IMG/VR virus record: IMGVR_UViG_3300017991_005538
Span: 1-22,120 of that record
DNA: 22,120 bases
Direction: 5' to 3' (one strand)
Source: a virus
A program made the position numbers and the translations under genes. Below are positions 19,946-22,120 of this stretch, piece after piece (the first letter of the stretch is position 1; the number at the start of each line of letters is the position of its first letter). A model generated the notes under the pieces. That model was not told the origin of the DNA. It was given only the letters and a program-made list of their open reading frames with translations, and did no database searches.

Positions 19946-22120
19946 ATGAAGCTCACGCTTTCGGTTGTGATGTGCATGATATTGTTGTGCACCTGTCCAG
20001 GGTCAAGTCATGCTTCGGATGCAAGGGCTGTGCTAAGTTGGGACGAGGATCAGTTGACCGAGAATCTCGACGCTGTACCAGATAGTGTCGCATATCTATA
20101 CGTGATGTTGGACGGCCTTCCAGAGGTTGAATCGATGGCCTTTGAAACCGTCTGGCGTCCATGGGTTCTCTGGACCGGCTGTTACGAATTGGTTTCCTCG
20201 GAGGCGCGGGATCAGTGCGGCTGGCAGGAAGGGTCTGGTGCTGAAGAGTTGTCAGATGATATCCAGACAATATGGGATGTTCGCTTTGCAGAACCACCTT
20301 CTGGCTCTGCTTGCATTAGGCTAGCTTTTGCATTTGGAACGTGCACACCACAAACGAGAGGTACGTTTTGCCTGCGGAATTTTGTTGCTACTGACCTGTC
20401 TGACAACCTTATTAGAGTCGAGACTCCCAACGTGGCTACGATTCTAGGAGGCATCGATTCTCGACCTCCGCATTACCTGGCTTCTGTGGAACCGACAACG
20501 CTAGCCATCGGGCATCGAGGGACGCTGCGAATTAAGGGTGGGCATTTTTCGGATGACCTTGAGCTGTGGCTCCACAATGAACAGACTGACCAGCGTATAG
20601 ACCTGAGAACCGAATGGCATTCGAAATCCGAGATATTGTGCGAGCTTCAGGAGATACCGCGAGACATGGGTACATGGTCTTTGGTGGCCAGGAATCAAGA
20701 TGGCTTTGAGTCGAGCCTCACCGATTGCCTAACGTCACAAGAAGTTCTGGTTCGCTCGGTTCGGAATCGGCTTGTGATAGACGAGGTTGATCTTGCCGGC
20801 GTGGAATGGGTTGAGGTAAGGGGACTCAAGCGCACAGTCCGAAGTGATTCTCTCAGCAGGGAGACGCCGGAGCGTCTCATCGCATGGGTGACGCTTCCGA
20901 AGAACTTCGAGGGACCTGCAAGCATCGCCCTTGGGTTCTCGGACGGTAGCGAGAGAGTCCTTTCCAAGTCGTACGCCGTCGTTGATCCGCTAGTTCAGCG
21001 TGGATTCTTTCCCGTAGACGAAAAGGGGGATCCCATTCCGCCTCCTATCCCCATCACCGATGAGTTGATTTCCCGACTTTCCGTTCTATCCCTCCATTGC
21101 CCAAACCCCCCAATCCCCCATCTGGACTGGGTGGATACGACGAGTGTCGCTGCTCCACCGTCGGGTTGTGGGGGGTGGCCCAAGAAGTTCCAGTCCATGC
21201 AGGGTTTGGGCTATGCCTTCTATGACTGGTATGGCCAACCGATCGGGAAAAACTGCCCGGTTAGGCTCAAGCTGGTCGCCATGGACAAGAGCGGCTTCCA
21301 TTGCCACAGCGACCCGAATCGCCCCGTGGGGACGTACGGCCCCAAGGTTGGAAACACCGGGGACAGCGGCGAGGAATATCTCGTCACACATCAGTGGCCG
21401 GACTGCGCGACCTCACTCGAGGTCTTCTTTTGGTCGACGGAAGATACGTGTCCATTCTATAACGATTCAACGACGGTACAGTGGTACTTCTACATCGCCG
21501 GGTCCGCTTTCCTTGACGAGGATCTCGAAGAATTACTTCCAGGCACCGGGTATACACTGAAGGGCCCAACGGATGAACACCCGGACGCGTACTGGGGACT
21601 TGCGGAGATGAATACAGCCCTGCAAGCTGTTGCGGCAGCGTACGCCGACTCGCTGCCCGGACATACGCTTGGATTCAACGACATGAGCCTCCCTACAGGG
21701 GGGACATTTGATCTGGGCCCAGACTATGGCGGCTTTTGGTGGAAACCCCCGAAACATTGTGGTCATCAAGTCGGGAACGAGGTGGATTTCCGATGTAAGT
21801 TGCTCGACGGCGATCAGCAAGGCATCGCGTGGGACTGCTTCGAGGCTCATGCCTTTAGGCCCAAACCGGAGGGTGACCACTGGCATGTGAAGTACTACGG
21901 CCCGGGAACCTACCGTGGCCCGGGCCACACATTGACGGACCCACCCGACGGTGACTTTCGTGGTGTCGCGGTTGCGAATGACGCGCGAGTCTTACTTGCG
22001 GACTCTCTTTTTTCGTGGAGTGCGGCCACGAACGTCATTCCGGAGGTGAACGGGCAAGCAACGTGGCATCCGGAAACGAGTTCTTGGGCCTATACGTACA
22101 CGGTGAAGAACGACATCTCG
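19946..22120 (+). CDS. Secreted protein with IPT/TIG-like and LAS-peptidase-like regions (partial, 3' end outside)
   Basis: The frame is open for 725 codons to the window edge. The ATG has AAGGAGG six bases upstream. Residues 1-23 form a signal peptide (hydrophobic core, likely cleavage after SSHA), so the protein is exported. Residues about 180-265 resemble an IPT/TIG domain (VEPTTLAIGHRGTLRIKGGH, then DMGTWSLVARNQDGF). Residues about 577-650 contain FNDMSLPTGGTFDLG, then GHQVGNEVDF (H607, D614) and HWHV (H645, H647). That is the His-x6-Asp plus His layout of zinc LAS-family peptidases (M15/M74-like), usually acting on peptidoglycan peptides. The match is by motif only, and domain completeness beyond the edge is unknown. 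Composition is less GC-rich than the phage genes, which supports a chromosomal origin. Confidence 0.8.
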   Translation, partial: MKLTLSVVMCMILLCTCPGSSHASDARAVLSWDEDQLTENLDAVPDSVAYLYVMLDGLPEVESMAFETVWRPWVLWTGCYELVSSEARDQCGWQEGSGAEELSDDIQTIWDVRFAEPPSGSACIRLAFAFGTCTPQTRGTFCLRNFVATDLSDNLIRVETPNVATILGGIDSRPPHYLASVEPTTLAIGHRGTLRIKGGHFSDDLELWLHNEQTDQRIDLRTEWHSKSEILCELQEIPRDMGTWSLVARNQDGFESSLTDCLTSQEVLVRSVRNRLVIDEVDLAGVEWVEVRGLKRTVRSDSLSRETPERLIAWVTLPKNFEGPASIALGFSDGSERVLSKSYAVVDPLVQRGFFPVDEKGDPIPPPIPITDELISRLSVLSLHCPNPPIPHLDWVDTTSVAAPPSGCGGWPKKFQSMQGLGYAFYDWYGQPIGKNCPVRLKLVAMDKSGFHCHSDPNRPVGTYGPKVGNTGDSGEEYLVTHQWPDCATSLEVFFWSTEDTCPFYNDSTTVQWYFYIAGSAFLDEDLEELLPGTGYTLKGPTDEHPDAYWGLAEMNTALQAVAAAYADSLPGHTLGFNDMSLPTGGTFDLGPDYGGFWWKPPKHCGHQVGNEVDFRCKLLDGDQQGIAWDCFEAHAFRPKPEGDHWHVKYYGPGTYRGPGHTLTDPPDGDFRGVAVANDARVLLADSLFSWSAATNVIPEVNGQATWHPETSSWAYTYTVKNDIS

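Noticed and set aside
19765-20085. Plus-strand frame of 106 codons
   Set aside because: It overlaps the start of the secreted protein gene in another frame and lacks a ribosome binding site. The signal peptide and AAGGAGG support the start at 19946.

Overview
The window looks like an integrated phage-derived element of about 19.4 kb (positions 1 to about 19,452), followed by the start of a chromosomal-type gene for a secreted protein that runs off the right edge. The host cannot be named from this sequence. It is a GC-rich bacterium (roughly 60% by eye) using strong AGGAGG ribosome binding sites and ATG, GTG and TTG starts. The last gene is visibly less GC-rich at third codon positions than the phage genes and encodes a large exported, Cys-containing protein with an IPT/TIG-like segment and a LAS-type peptidase signature. 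No tRNA, rRNA or CRISPR array was found.

Layout, left to right. (1) A large serine integrase on the minus strand ends at base 1. (2) A structured, G-rich divergent intergenic region (1556-1910) precedes a two-gene plus-strand operon (1911-4206) of unrecognised proteins, in the slot where temperate phages often carry a repressor or accessory cargo. (3) Early plus-strand genes follow: a Com-like zinc ribbon, a sigma-factor-like protein and two small unknowns. (4) A compact recombination and replication module comes next: RecE/PD-(D/E)XK-like nuclease, Sak4-like ATPase, DUF669-type ssDNA-binding protein, RusA resolvase, SF2 helicase and a primase-polymerase/ATPase fusion. Several of these overlap by 4 bp. 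(5) An iteron-like, AT-rich and polypyrimidine stretch (12,367-12,552) is the best replication-origin candidate. It is followed by a small zinc-finger gene and the remnant of another small gene. (6) A convergent minus-strand block (19,452 down to 13,062) holds, in transcription order: a helix-turn-helix protein, a minor-tail-like protein, a ParB-DNA methyltransferase fusion, small and large terminase subunits, and four small genes of unknown function.

How the parts would work together: the integrase moves the element, the sigma-like and Com-like proteins may control its genes, and the replication module could copy it from the candidate origin. The methyltransferase could mark its DNA and the terminase could package it. 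Portal, prohead protease, major capsid, tape measure and lysis genes are not seen. The element is therefore either a decayed or rearranged prophage or a satellite-like element that would need another phage's particles. The remnant gene at the convergent junction near 13,000-13,080 favours rearrangement.

The least explained parts are the two-gene operon at 1911-4206, the 30-bp dyad at 18,451-18,480, the alternative hairpins and G-tract at 1643-1710, and the terminase without head genes.
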